Source of the DNA: Sipunculus nudus
Lineage: Eukaryota; Annelida; Sipuncula; Golfingiida; Sipunculidae
NCBI GenBank assembly: GCA_026874595.1
Contig: CM049306.1
Span: 64,302,019-64,366,018, forward strand
Reading direction: 5' to 3'
Length of the DNA: 64,000 nt
Below the pieces are notes generated by a model. The model had not been told where the DNA came from. It saw only the letters and a program-made list of their open reading frames with translations, and made no database searches. Every line of letters begins with the position of its first letter. Position 1 is the stretch's first letter. Made by a program: the position numbers and the translations under genes. Shown here piece by piece: positions 46,513 to 59,427 of the stretch.

Positions 46513-49209
46513 TTTATGCCCCCGCCACAAAGTGGCTGGGGCATATAGTTTTACCCATGTCCGTCCTTCCGTCCTTCCGAAATAAAACAGTAGAACGGAC
46601 TTTTTTTGGCAATGCCTGCAGATATTGGCCTTTTGACCGTTTTACGGCTCCTAAACTTAGAAAATTTCATGAAAAATAGAAATTTTCATGACAAATACAC
46701 ATGTACAGACTTTTTTTCGCAGTGCCTGCAGATATTGGCCTGATTTTTGGTGTGTGGGCAAATAATGACCAGTTACAGATCGAGTTCGCGTTTTGTCCTG
46801 ATTGACCTACTTTTGACCGTTTTACGGCTCCTAAACTTAGAAAATTTCATGAAAAATAGAAATTTTCATGTCAAATACACATGTACAGACTTTTTTTCGC
46901 AATGCCTGCAGATATTGGCCTGATTTTTGGTGTGTAGGCAGATAATGACCAGTTACAGATCGAGTTCTCGTTTCGTCCCAGTTGACCTTTTTTGACGGTT
47001 TTAGGACTCCTTAACTTAGAAAATTTCATGAAAAATAAAAAATTTTCATGACAAATACACATGAACAGACTTTTTTTCGCAATGCCTGCAGATATTGGCC
47101 TGATTTTTGGTGTGTGGGCTGATAATGACCACTTACAGATAGAGTTCGCGTTTCGTCCCGGTTGATCTACTTTTGACCATTTTATGTCTCCTAAACTTAG
47201 AAAATTTCATGAAAAATAGAAATTTTCATGACAAATATACATGTACAGACTTTTTTTCGCAATACCTGCAGATATTGGCCTGATTTTTGGTGTGTAGGCA
47301 GATAATGACCAGTTACAGATTGAGTTCGCTTTTTGTCCCAGTTGTCCTACTTTTTACTGTTTTACGGCTCCTAAACTTAGAAAATTTCATGAAAAATAGA
47401 AATTTTCATGACAAATACACATGTACTGACTTTTTTTTTGCAATACCTGCAGATATTGGCCTGATTTTTGGTGTGTAGGCAGATATTGACCAGTTACAGA
47501 TCGAGTTTGCGTTTTGTCCCACTTGACCTACTTTTGACTGTTTTAGGACTCCTTAACTTAGAAAATTTCATGAAAAATAAAAAATTTTCATGACAAATAC
47601 ACATGTACAGACTTTTTTTCACAATGCCTGCAGATATTGGCCTGATTTTTGGTGTGTGGGCTGATAATGACCACTTACAGATAGAGTTCGCGTTTCGTCC
47701 CGGTTGATCTACTTTTGACCATTTTATGTCTCCTAAACTTAGAAAATTTCATGAAAAATAGAAATTTTCATGACAAATATACATGTACAGACTTTTTTTC
47801 GCAATACCTGCAGATATTGGCCTGATTTTTGGTGTGTAGGCAGATAATGACCAGTTACAGATTGAGTTCGCTTTTTGTCCCAGTTGTCCTACTTTTTACT
47901 GTTTTACGGCTCCTTAACTTAGAAAATTTCATGAAAAATATAAATTTTCATGACAAATACACATGTACTGACTTTTTTTTTGCAATACCTGCAGATATTG
48001 GCCTGATTTTTGTTGTTTTGGCAGATATTGACCAGTTACAGATCGAGTTTGCGTTTCGTCCCACTTGACCTACTTTTGACTGTTTTACGGCTCCTGAACA
48101 TAGAAAATTTCATGAAATATAAATTTTCATGGCAAATACACATGTACAGACTTTTTTCGCAATGCCTGCAGATATTGGCCTGATTTTTGGTGTGTGGGCT
48201 GATAATGACCACTTACAGATAGAGTTTGCGTTTCGTCCCGGTTGATCTTCTTTTGACCATTTTACGTCTCCTAAACTTAGAAAATTTCATGAAAAATAGA
48301 AATTTTCATGACAAATATACATGTACAGACTTTTTTCGCAATACCTGCAGATATTGGCCTGATTTTTGGTGTGTAGGCAGATAATGACCAGTTACAGATC
48401 GAGTTCGCGTTTTGTCCCACTTGACCTACTTTTGACTGTTTTACGGCTCCTGAACATAGAAAATTTCATGAAATATAAATTTTCATGACAAATACACATG
48501 TACTGACTTTTTTTTTGTAATACCTGCAGATATTGGCCTGATTTTTGATGTGTGGGCAGATAATGACCAGTTACAGATAGAGATTATGTTTTGTCCCAGT
48601 TGACCTACTTTTGACCATTTCACGGTGGTCTAACATAGAAAATTTCATACAAAAGTGCACATGTACAGACTTTTTTTCGCAATGCCTGCAGATATGGGCT
48701 TGATTTTTGGTGCGTAGGCAGATAATGACCAGTTACAGATCAAGTTCTTGTTTTGTCTCAGTTGACCTACTTTTGACCATTTGACTGCTCCTTAACATAG
48801 AAAGTTTCATGAAAAATAGAAATTTTCATAACAAATGCATAAGTACCAACTTTTTTTCCTCAATGCCTGCAGATACCACCCTGATTTTTTATGTGTGGGC
48901 AGATAATGACAGTTGCAGATCGAGTTCGCGTTTCATCCCGGTTGACCTACTTTTCATTGTCTTACGGCTCCTAAACATAGAAAATTTCATGAAAGACAGA
49001 AATTTTTATGGAAAATGGACATGTATGGACTTTTTTTCACAGTGCCTGCAGATACTGGCCTGATTTTTGGTGTGTTGCTTGATAATGACCCGTAACAGAT
49101 TGAGTTTGCATTTTGCCCTTGTTGACCTACTTCTGACCATATGACACCTCCTGAAATTAAAAATTTTTTAAAAATTTAACAAATGTTTCTAATTTGTCCC
49201 GGGGGCTAA
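46513..49209 (+). mobile_element. E-family element with TATGCCCCCGCC start, mostly satellite
   Basis: B sequence (GGATTTTGTTTATTTTT) is interrupted by TATGCCCCCGCCACAAAG and GTGGCTGGGGCATA, which pair as a strong 5' hairpin, followed by GTCCGTCCTTCCGTCCTTCC. The body is a 180-bp tandem array. At the right edge GTCCCGGGGGCTAA (about 49196-49209) resembles the complement of the start (GCCCCCG core), after which B resumes with AAAGCTTTAAAATTCTTATT. Some B bases are lost at the right junction. It looks like another element of the same general class, but the 3' hairpin is not clear. Confidence 0.55.
46600..49140. repeat. 180-bp satellite array with 540-bp higher-order period
   Basis: About 14 units are marked by GCCTGCAGATATTGGCCTGA (near 46726, 46905, 47085, 47265, 47446, 47625, 47805, 47987, 48165, 48343 and on). 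Each has CGTTTTACGGCTCCTAAACT and ATTTCATGAAAAATAGAAAT. The variant ACTTACAGATAGAGTTCGCG recurs near 47130, 47672 and, with one change, 48211, that is every third unit. Matching 63-79-codon frames at 47287 and 47829 are the same unit repeated, not genes. Confidence 0.9.
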
Positions 49210-52200
49210 GAAAGCTTTAAAATTCTTATTCTCCAAAACTGTCCAGCCAAATTGTCCAATATTTCACAGAAATGATCCCTGGAACAATCTTTCTCAAGTT
49301 TGTTCGAATGGTTCCAGTTCGATGATTTTTGGCAGAGTTACAAATGGTTGAACTTTGTTAACTGTGCAAAACAGCATATTAAAATTTAAATCTCAGGAAC
49401 GGCTAGAGCTATCATCACCAAATTTTATGCCAATGTTGGTCACATAGGTCATATCTGAAATTGAGGTATTGGTGGCGCCACCTGCATCGGCCTTTCTTGT
49501 ACGGGGTCATCAGAGCCTGTAACACACTGAGGGCTACAAAAAACTTCTTCTCTGAAGCCATATGGGCAAAATGTTTAATATCGCACAGAAATGATCCTAG
49601 GGTAGTGCTTTCTAAAGTTTCTTCAAATGATCTCTTTTCAGTGACTTTTGGCCAAGTTATGGGAAGCTGAATTTAGTCATATGCCATAACAGCCCATTTT
49701 AGCTCAGTGGCTACAAAGATCTTCTTCTCAAAAACCACTGGGCCAAATTCTTAAATCTCACACATTAATTATCCTTAGATTTTGATAATTCAACTTTGTT
49801 CAAATGGTTTCGGTTCAGTGATTTTTGGCTGAGTTATTGGAAGCTGAACTTAGCCATTTTGCTTTATTTTCCCATATGATTTATAAACCTGCAAAACGTT
49901 TTTTGATTGACACCACTGAGGCCAATTTGTTTGATATTTTACAAGAATAATCCCCTGAATAATTCTTATAATAATTGTCTTTTATGGTTCCAAAGAATGA
50001 ATTTTGGATGAATAATGAAGATTGAATTGAGTCATTTTACCATATATGTTAGCTGTGTGAAGCAGATACATCTAGCCTGGAACCAGTTTATCAGCATCCG
50101 TTACATCATGCTCCAGACATTTAGATTTCAGGTTATCTTTGGTTAATTAAAACTTTTAAAAAATGTAGATTTATGATTTTAGATATTCCTCATGCCAGGC
50201 AATGTTTACAGTCACAGGTATACGTTAACCCATACTATTTCGAAAATGAGTGGAGCTAGCATCATGAAATTTAATACAAAAAATTAGCCATCTGAAAAAA
50301 ATTGGCATTTTCTTAGATTTTATAGAGAAAAGGCTAAAAAACCTTTAAAAATCTTCTCCTCTGAAACAGTCAAGCTATTTTGTTCAATATTTCACAGAAA
50401 TATTCTTTTATGCCATCTCTCTCAAATTTGTTCAAATGGTTCAAGTAAGATGAATTTTGGCCGAACTACAGGAAGTTGAACCTGGTCATCTGTCTAAAAA
50501 GCATACTAAAATGACAATCTCAGAAACGGCCAGAGTTATCATCACCAAATTTTATGCCAGTGCAAAGGTTGGTCACATGACTCATATTTGAAGTTGCAGA
50601 TTTTGATGTGCCACCTACATTGACCTGTTTTTTTATGGGCAAAAAACTCTTCATTTTAGCCTCTATCAGCTTAAAATGTTTATGATAAACTATCAAGTTG
50701 ATTCGTTCAATTTTTCAAAAGAATTATCATAGGACATGGTTCTTTCAATCATACCAGAAAAACTTAATTGGTCTTATGGCTATTATTATGTCTGACTCAA
50801 ACTGAGGACTGCAAAACTGTTCTACAAAATTATTGTTTCAATTATAACTTCTGTTATATGGCACAAAAATTATTCTTAGGTGGCCTTTGTTCAAGTTTAC
50901 TTGAATAGTTTTTGGTAGAATTATTGGACCTTTAACAATGAAAGAACTGAATCTTTTATTAATCTAGATATTTTGAATAAAAAAAAGTTTATGAATATTT
51001 CAGCTTGAAAAAAAAGCATTTTAGCCAAAGTTTTTCAGTATGTGTAAATAGATTTGCCAACAGGCCAAGATCGTGTCTGTATATTTAAATAGGTTAAGAA
51101 ACTGCCAGCTGTTTCAGATTTGGCAATAGGTCAAGTGTTCAGTCAGTGCAGCCAAGCACAAGGCATGTGATCCGCTCATGGGTGACATGTGAAAACCTCA
51201 TGGGCAGCATGTGATCACCTCATGGGCAGCATGTGATCATCTCATGGGTGTCATGCCCCTCAGGGCTGCATGTGGAGCCAATCTATTTATAGCTTTGGCA
51301 GACTGCCAACTGTATCAGATTAGGCAACAGGTCAAGAGTTTGCAGTGCAGTGCAGCCAGGTACAGGTCAAAAGTTCACCCAGTCTAGCCAGGTGCAGGTC
51401 ATGAGTTCACTCAGTGTAGTAGCCTGAGCTAGCAAATTTGTCACAGTTCACTCGGGGCAACTGCCTTACTCACCTAAGCCTGGTCAGCCCCTTGCATCAG
51501 ACTTAAGGTAAGTTTGATGTATTGGCCTAATATTCTTACCTGTCTATTTGTCTTTGATGGGTTTCTTGTTCACAAGACAGGTGTCACCACCTACAATGAC
51601 ATTTGCACAGTGTGTGACTTTTTTGCCTGCTTATTTCTATTTAGGAATTTGATATATCATCCTGAAATTGGGCATATTTATACCTATCGTATTTTAATTA
51701 TCGTATACTTGTCATATACAAGTGGTGCCACCTACAATAATTTTTTGCACAGTGTGTGTCCCTGCTTATTTCTCAGGAGGGGTTTGATATATCAGTCTGA
51801 ACTTGGGCATATGTATATATCTGTGATAGCTTTGTTGTATACAAGACTGGTGGTGCCAGCTACAATCATTTTTAGCTCAGCTGACTGTAAGTCAACTGAG
51901 GTATATGAATGGCGCTTTGTCCATCGTCCGTCTGGATGTTCGTCCCTACGTTAGCAGGGCACAAATCGTAACAGCTGGTCCTAGAAACTTCTAAGTGAAC
52001 ATCCAGGGAGGTCAATTAAAAATTTCCTTGGAAACATGAAATTAGGTCACTGCAACCTTTTTCCTTCGAGCTATTGGGCTTGAAAGTACCCCCCAGAATA
52101 GTAAAAAATTTGATACAAAACCTCCAATATCTTGATAATTAATGCATGGTTTGTCATGAATCTTGCCTTGAATTTTGACCTTGACTAGTTTTGTCAGTTC

Positions 52201-52227
52201 CTGAAACGTGGTGGCACCACCTATATT

Positions 52228-54830
52228 TTTAGCTCAGCTGACTATAAGTCATCTGAGCTATAGTCGTGGTCCATTGTCCGTCGTCCGTCCGTCTGTCCGT
52301 CCGTCCGTCCGTCCGTCCGTAGATGTGGCACGTTTTGAAACCGTAAGACCTAGGAATCCAAAATTCAGCATAATGTTAGATGTCCCCAAGATCTCCTACC
52401 AAGCCGAAAACAGGGTCTTTGCGACTTCATTCCTTTGAGAAATTAAGGAAAAACCTCAATTTTTTATTAAAAACCTATTTTCACACTTTAGGACTGCCTA
52501 ATATCAAAACCACTCATCTGTTTTTCCTCATATTTCCTATAAATAATCCTCTATATAATTCCTATGTACATGCCAGAAATTAGGTCTGTATTATTTAATT
52601 TAAAAAAGTTATGGGCCCAAACATAATGCATTTTGTAAATAATCAGGAAAGAAATTTTATCACTTAACACAAAACTTGTTAAAGCTAAGCACTTTTTTTC
52701 CAGTAATATTACATTTATGAATCAAAATTAAATTGTATACCCAAAACTAGATCAAAATCTTTTAAATTTTTAAAAATATTAGCAAAAATAAAAAATTGGT
52801 ACCTTAAATTTTGCCCAACTTTGACGGTGGCACGTTTTTTTTGCTGTAACTGCTGTGGATTTAATTTTCACAGCATGTTTTTGTTAGCATTTCAACTGTT
52901 AACACCAAAAATTTGAAACCAGTTGATCAAAAACTGTAGATTTTATTCAAGTTTTCAAGCACCATGTCACATATTGCTAGTGTTATGCAGTTTGCTAGAG
53001 CTCAGCTCCCGAGCTTCAGCTCTAAGTTCCTTAAATTTGGCATACAGTTAGATTTCTCCAAAATCCCCTACCATGCCAAGAATTTGGTCACTAGGACTTA
53101 ATTCCCTCGAGATATCAATGAAAAACTTCATTTTCCCATTAAAAACCCAATGTTACACTTTAAGACTGCCTAATATCAAAACCACTGATCTGACTTTGAT
53201 CATATATAATATACAAATTTTTTATACATTCACTATGCACATGCCAGAAATGATGTCAGTATTGTGTATTTTTTTTAAGTTATGGGCCCAAACATAATGC
53301 ACTTTGTAAAAAAATCAAGAAATATATTTACTCCCTTAACAAGGGCATTGCTGAAGCTAGAGATCTTTTTTGTCAGGGATGTAACATTATTTAATCAAGA
53401 TTCAATTGAATACCCAAAATTAGTTCTGAATTTTTCAAATTTTATAAGATATTAGTATAAATATAAAATTAGTACCTTAAATTTTGCCCAACTGTGACCA
53501 TGGCATGTTTGTTTCCCGTGAGCACTGTTGATATAATTTTCATATCATGCACACATAAGGATTTCAGCTTTTTAGTTTAGAAAGCTGAAAGAAATTTGCC
53601 AAATATTGTAGCTTTTATTAAAGTTTTTTATGAGACCCTGTCAGACTTTGGCTCTCTCCAGCCCCTCTTGAGTCACCTGTATGTCGACCTTGTTGACCTT
53701 TCATCAAATTATGCACGCTTGAGGGGAGAATCCAGGCAGCTTATGGCCAGCCACAGTTGATACAGGTGTTCAACCCAACTCATCTAGTAGTTTTAACCAA
53801 CAACATAACAATAAACAATAAATTAATAAATTTTTATTGGTTTTTAATAACAAATTAAAGAAAAATAGAAAAGGAATTTGTTAGTTTATAATAACAGGAA
53901 ATTAACTTGCAGTTACTGATGATATAAGAATCTTGTATCGATGGGTAGAATGTCACATATTCCAAATAACACCATGCAGTCACCTATGGCATTTTTCAGT
54001 TCATTTTTAATGATAAAGAAGAAAATCATATTATTCATTACTAATCATTAAGGATTATATGAAGGAAATTAATGATAGACAAAGATGCAGTTGATAATAT
54101 TAATCTAGATTCCTACTGTGTCTAGTGTGTACATTGATGTGAAATTAGTCCAAAATGAATTTTTTACAGTTATTTTTTAATATAAATAAAAGCCATAAAA
54201 CCAGGTACTTATGATCATTATTTAAATGTGTGAATTTTGTATATTCTGGATTCTCAACATCATTGTTTGGTGAAAACTGAATAAATACCAGACATGGTGC
54301 GAATACTTTGCAATTGTATTTAAACACGAATATGAATATGTACTCCATTATAAAATTTCTTTCATAAGAATGGGAATTCAGGTAAAAATGAAAGTATATG
54401 AATACTCGTGCAAATACTTTCAAAATGTATTCATGAATGCATTCATGAATATATTCTTTAATATTATTTTAATAATCATATCAGTTATATTTCATTTTAA
54501 AAAATCATATGATTCTCTTATTATTTTTAATAAAAATTATATTTGGGACAATATTTGTAATTTTTTAATAAATAGTTAAACTCTTATATTATATGTTCTG
54601 CTTATAAGTTATATGGCCAAGTCAAAATCTGTGTGACAGTAGTACTCCATTTGTTAATAAAATAAATGAAATCAATCCTCTTCCCTGTCTCCAAAGGTAC
54701 TATCAAAATCATACATAAGCTAAACAACAACAACTCATAATACAGCTTATATTTATTTCCCCACAAAACCAGCATGTGCCTCATTTCTAAATAATATTTT
54801 TTAATTAATAATTAATATATAGGTCCCTTG
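52228..54830 (+). mobile_element. A-family element A8 (A2-like subtype) in A7
   Basis: The start TTTTTAGCTCAGCTGACTAT (52226 on) is followed by a long GTCC microsatellite (52276-52320). The end ATATATAGGTCCCTTG at 54830 lacks the GTCAGCTGAGC repeat. The middle parallels A2, including the internal GCTCAGCTCCCGAGCTTCAG stretch near 53001. Frames translating to repeated Ser-Val-Arg-Pro come from the microsatellite. Confidence 0.7.
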
Positions 54831-56471
54831 TTAAAATCCTATTTTCACACTTCAGGACTGCCTAATATCAAAACCACTCATCTGTTTGTCCTCATATTTA
54901 CTATAAATATTCCTCTATATAGTTCCTTTGTACATGCCAGAAATTAAGTCTGTAAAGTATAAATTCTTTAAGTTATGGGCCCAAACATAATGGACTTTGT
55001 AAAAAATCAGGAAAAATAATAACTCACTTAACATGAACAATTTTGAAACAAGAGTCTATTTTCTCAAGTATATAACTATGTTTAATTAAGATTCAATTGT
55101 TTACCAAAAATTAGATCTGAATTTTGTAAATTTTTTAAGTTCTTAGCATAAAAAAAAAATCAGTACCTTAAATTTTGCCCAACTTTGACCATGGCACGTT
55201 TTTTTCCTGTAAGCACCATTGATTTAATTTTCACAGCGTGTAAACATAAATATTTAGTTTGTCTAAATCTGAAATTTGAAAATAAAAGCTTGAAAATTAA
55301 GCTGGTTATTGATTTTTTTTCTGTAGTCACTTGCTTTGATTACAGATGCAGGGTCCCACTCCAGGTCACTGGAAGTCAGCTATGCCAGGGTTTCTGATTT
55401 GTTACAGTCACTGGGGGAGATCCCCTGCTGTGACAGGTGTACAGTTATTCTCATATCACCACCCCAATCACCCCCCCCCCCCCACTGGCAAACCCAACCC
55501 ACCAAGTGTTATGCAGTAATTGTTATTGTTTTCACTGTATCTCCTTAATTGTAATGCTGTTTCCACTCCGATATGCAAAAACTTTCCTTGAAAAAATAAT
55601 TCAAGGTGGAATCCAGAAGAAGCAATGTTGTGTAATGTAGCATTTTTAAAGAAATCAATTTTCTTTTAAATGATTTTAACAAATATAAATGAACCCATCA
55701 GTATGCTTTAATTATTATAAAATATGAAGCACATTATGGATAAATAAAGACACAATTGAAAATTGTGAAATCTAAATCAAGTATTATTTTTAGATATTTA
55801 TTGTTTTGCAGATTTAAAAGATATATTTTTGTGGTAAAAAATAAATAAATATTTGTATGCATGATGTGGTGTTATCTGACAAGATTGAGATTGATGATGA
55901 TGCAATTGAGAATTATGAATCAACTTTTATATTCAGATATATATGTTAAATTGGAAATGTATAAAAATATAAACTTAAATTAGAAAATAATTGATAAAAA
56001 AATCAGGATTTAATACAAACATTTGTTCATTATTTTCCTGCCTCAGCAGAATTTGAGATCAGGCTTTGTTTTATGTTGTTAATTAGCTATATTTCAACTG
56101 TATACATTTCATAAAAAAATACATATATATTTAATAATATATATTATACAAAAATAGATGCAATTGAACAAATGTGTAAACTACTGAAATGTCAACAGTT
56201 AATCGAAAAACCAACTAATGATCATGGTAATAGTACAGATCATTTGTTCACAAACTGCTCACATGCTTTAGTTTCAACATTAGGAAACACATGGTCAGGT
56301 CACAAAATATTTTTTGCAACAATTTCTTGCTCATCAATACAAACCAATCATATAAACCAACCATGGCCTTTATTACCTCTTCCTCTTACACTTTATCTCC
56401 ATTAGATATTATTTTAGATTTTTACCTTCAAGGTTAACGTCAGCTGAGCACAGAGACCCATAGGTCCCTTG
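54831..56471 (+). mobile_element. A-family element A9, 5'-truncated, next to A8
   Basis: It starts inside the A1 consensus (TTAAAATCCTATTTTCACAC) and runs to GTCAGCTGAGCACAGAGACC, CATAGGTCCCTTG at 56471. It is nearly the same as A1 and A10 over its length, with a poly-C run at about 55471-55483. A8 and A9 together occupy a single target site in A7. Confidence 0.75.
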
Positions 56472-57237
56472 TTTCCTATTTTAACAAATATTTTTCTATT
56501 TATTTACTATAAAATGACAACAATCATGTCAGTTTCTCAACTGTCATTACATCTGGTGTCCTAAACCAGGTGTGTTTATTGATCACAGGTGGATGCCCTA
56601 TACTAATCACCATGTCTGTAAGTTTGTCTGTTTGTATGTCTGTCTGTCTGTCAATCCGTCCATGCACACAAATAAGTTTCCAGATGATAACTCCAGTTAA
56701 GTTTGATATATTGGTTTTAAACTGAACTTATAAATGGCCCACCACTAAAGTAAGAACCACATTGATTTTGGGGTTCAACGGTCAAAGGTCAAGGTCACAG
56801 GACCCATTTCTTTAAAAGGAATGTGTATGCATTTGAAGTCAAACTTTTCATCGCAAACCTTCCATTTTCAAGATATTGCTAACCTGCCACTAGGGGAAGA
56901 TTCTGTTTGATTTTTGGGTCATAGGTCAATGGTCAAGGTCACAGGGCCCATCCATTCACAAATTAGTTTATGGATGATAATTCTGCTTTGGATAGACAGA
57001 CTGGCTTCAAATGTGGTTTAATAATGACCAACCACATGTAAATGTAAATTCATTTTGATTTTCAGGGTCCAGCGATCTGAGTTGAAGGTCACAGAAGCCA
57101 CATCTTTAAAAAGATTGTGGATGCACTGTAAATCAAACTTTTCATCCTGAACTTTCCAATGTTCACACATGGCTTACTTGCCCAAAGTGAGGAAACCTGT
57201 AGAATTTGAGGTTAATATTGATATTAAGTTCTAAGTT

Positions 57238-59145
57238 TTTAGCTCAGCTGACTATAAGTCATCTGAGCTATAGTCGTGGTCCATTGTCCGTCGTCCGTCC
57301 GTCCGTCCGTCGTGCCGTCCGTCGTGCCGTCCGTCCGTAGATGTGGCACGTTTTGAAACCGTAAGACCTAGGAATCCAAAATTCAGCATAATGTTAGATG
57401 TCCCCAAGATCTCCTACCAAGCCGAAAACTGGGTCTTTGCGACTTTATTCCTTTGAGAAATTAAGGAAAAACCTCAATTTTTTATTAAAATCCTATTTTC
57501 ACACTTCAGGACTGCCTAATATCAAAACCACTCATCTGTTTTTCCTCATATTTACCATAAATATTCCTCTATATAGTTCCTATGTACATGCAGGTAATTA
57601 AGTCTGTAAAGTATAAATTCTTTAAGTTATGGGCCCAAACATAATGGACTTTGTAAAAAATCAGGAAAAATATTAACTCACTTAACATGAAAAATTTTGA
57701 AACTAGAGTCTATTTTCTCAAGTATATAACTATGTTTAATTAAGATTCAATTGTTTACCCAAAATTAGATCTGAATTTTGTAAATTTTTTAAGTTATTAG
57801 CTTAAAAAAAAAATCAGTACCTTAAATTTTGCCCATTTTTGACCATGGCACGTTTTTTTCCTGTAAGCACCATTGATTTAATTTTCACAGCATGTAAACA
57901 TAAATATTTATTTTGTCTAAATCTGAAATTTGAAAATAAAAGCTTGAAAATTAAGCTAGTTATTGATTTTTTTTTCTGTAGTCACTTCATTTGATTACAG
58001 ATACAGGGTTCCACTCCAGGTCACTGGAAGTCAGCTATGCCAGGGTTTCTGATTTGTTACAGTCACTGGGGGAGATCCCCTGCTGTGACAGGTGTACAGT
58101 TATTCTCATATCACCACCCCAATCACACCCCCCCCCCCCTCCCCCGCAAACCCAACCCACCATGTGTTATGCACTATTTGTTATTGTTTTCACTGTATCT
58201 CCTTAATTGTAATGCTGTTTCCACTCCGATATGCAAAAACTTTCCTTGAAAAAATAATTCAAGGTGTAATCAAGAAGATGCAATGTTGTGTAATGTAGCA
58301 TTTTTAAAGAAATCAATTTTCTTTTAAATGATTTTAACAAATATAAGTGAACCCATCAGTGTGCTTAAATTATTATAAAATATGAAGCACATTATGGATA
58401 AATAAAGACACAATTAAAAATTGTGAAATCTAAATCAAGTATTATTTTTAGATATTTATTGTTTTGAAGATTTAAAAGATATATTTTTGTGGTAAAAAAT
58501 AAATAAACATTTGTATGCATGATGTGGTGTTATCTGACAAGATTGAGATTTATGATGATGCAGTTGAAAATTATGAATCAACTTTTATATTCAGATATAT
58601 ATGTTAAATTGGAAATGTATAGAAATATAAACTTAAATTAGAAAATAATTGATGTGATAAAAAAATGAGGATTTAATACAAACATTTGTTCATTATTTTC
58701 CTGCCTCAGCAGAATTTGAGATCAGGCTTTGTTTGCCCTGTTTTATGTTGTTTATTAGCTCTTTTTCAACTGTATACATTTCATTTAAAAAAATACATAT
58801 ATATTTAATAATATATATTATACAAAAAAATTGATCCAATTGAACAAATGTGTAAACTACTGAAATGTCAACAGTTAATCGAAAAAACAACTAATAATCA
58901 TGGTAATAGTACAGATCATTTGTTCACAAACTGCTCACATGCTTTAGTTTTAACATTAGGAAACACATGGTCAGGTCACAAAATATTTTTTGCAACAATT
59001 TCTTGCTCATCAATACAAACCAATCATATAAACCAACCATGGCCTTTATTACCTCTTCCTCTTACACTTATCTCCATTTGATATTATTTTAGATTTTTAC
59101 CTTCAAGGTTAACGTCAGCTGAGCACAGTGACCCATAGGTCCCTT
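57238..59145 (+). mobile_element. A-family element A10, complete, in A7
   Basis: The 5' end is TTTTTAGCTCAGCTGACTAT (57236 on) with a GTCC/GTCGTGCC microsatellite to 57340. The 3' end is GTCAGCTGAGCACAGTGACC, CATAGGTCCCTTG at 59145. The target is the T-run of TTCTAAGATTTTTTGGTTAC seen intact in A4 near 26055. It is visually almost identical to A1 and A11. Confidence 0.8.
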
Positions 59146-59427
59146 GTTTGGTCACAAGGTCATTGGTTAAGGTCACAGGACTCGTTCTGAAAAATTTCTT
59201 TCAAATATCCTTATAGACAAATTCAACTGAGCGTTGAGACCCATGGGTCCCTAATTGGGTTGTGTGCACCCATGCCAGAATTTCAGCAGTGATCTTTGTG
59301 TAATTGTTTCTTATTCAAAATGTTTAGTACCTGCATTGTTCATATATATGAGAAGTCATGGTCCAGCATTGAAGCATTATACCTGGTGTATTTCCCAATG
59401 TACAGGTTCGCATTAGGCCTGTAGGCC

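Larger units (their letters stand above)
51870..59256 (+). mobile_element. A-family element A7 in B5, split by further A elements
   Basis: The 5' end is TTTTTAGCTCAGCTGACTGT at 51869. The 3' end is CAACTGAGCGTTGAGACCCA, TGGGTCCCTAATTG near 59256. It is the same subtype as A4 and lies at the same place in B (CAGCTACAATCA | GGTTGTGTGCACCC). A7 sequence occupies 51870-52227, 56472-57237 and 59146-59256. The A4 copy is uninterrupted at both break points, proving the nesting. The third segment has GGTCAAAGGTCAAGGTCAC-like motifs. Confidence 0.75.
46355..59427 (+). mobile_element. B-family element B5, expanded to 13 kb by nested insertions
   Basis: The 5' end is TTTTTAGCGAACCTGTGAGC (46353 on), followed by GGGGCGTCGTCTGTCG. 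The 3' end is GTACAGGTTCGCATTAGGCC, TGTAGGCC near 59427, directly abutting C3. B sequence occupies 46355-46512, 49210-51869 and 59257-59427. The rest is E (46513-49209) and A7 (51870-59256) with its own insertions. The order of B segments matches B3, including A7/A4 at the same site. No coding sequence is recognised. Confidence 0.65.

Noticed and set aside
47287-48068. Two near-identical 63-79-codon frames
   Set aside because: They are the same 180-bp satellite unit repeated 542 bases apart, and equivalent units have stops.
46600-49140. Regular array considered as a CRISPR array
   Set aside because: The 180-bp units are contiguous and similar along their full length, with no short repeats separated by unique spacers, and the window is eukaryotic.
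52208-52438. Open frame with repeated Ser-Val-Arg-Pro
   Set aside because: It translates the GTCC microsatellite and the A-element 5' region. The same text appears at 28318-28617 and other A copies with frameshifts between them.
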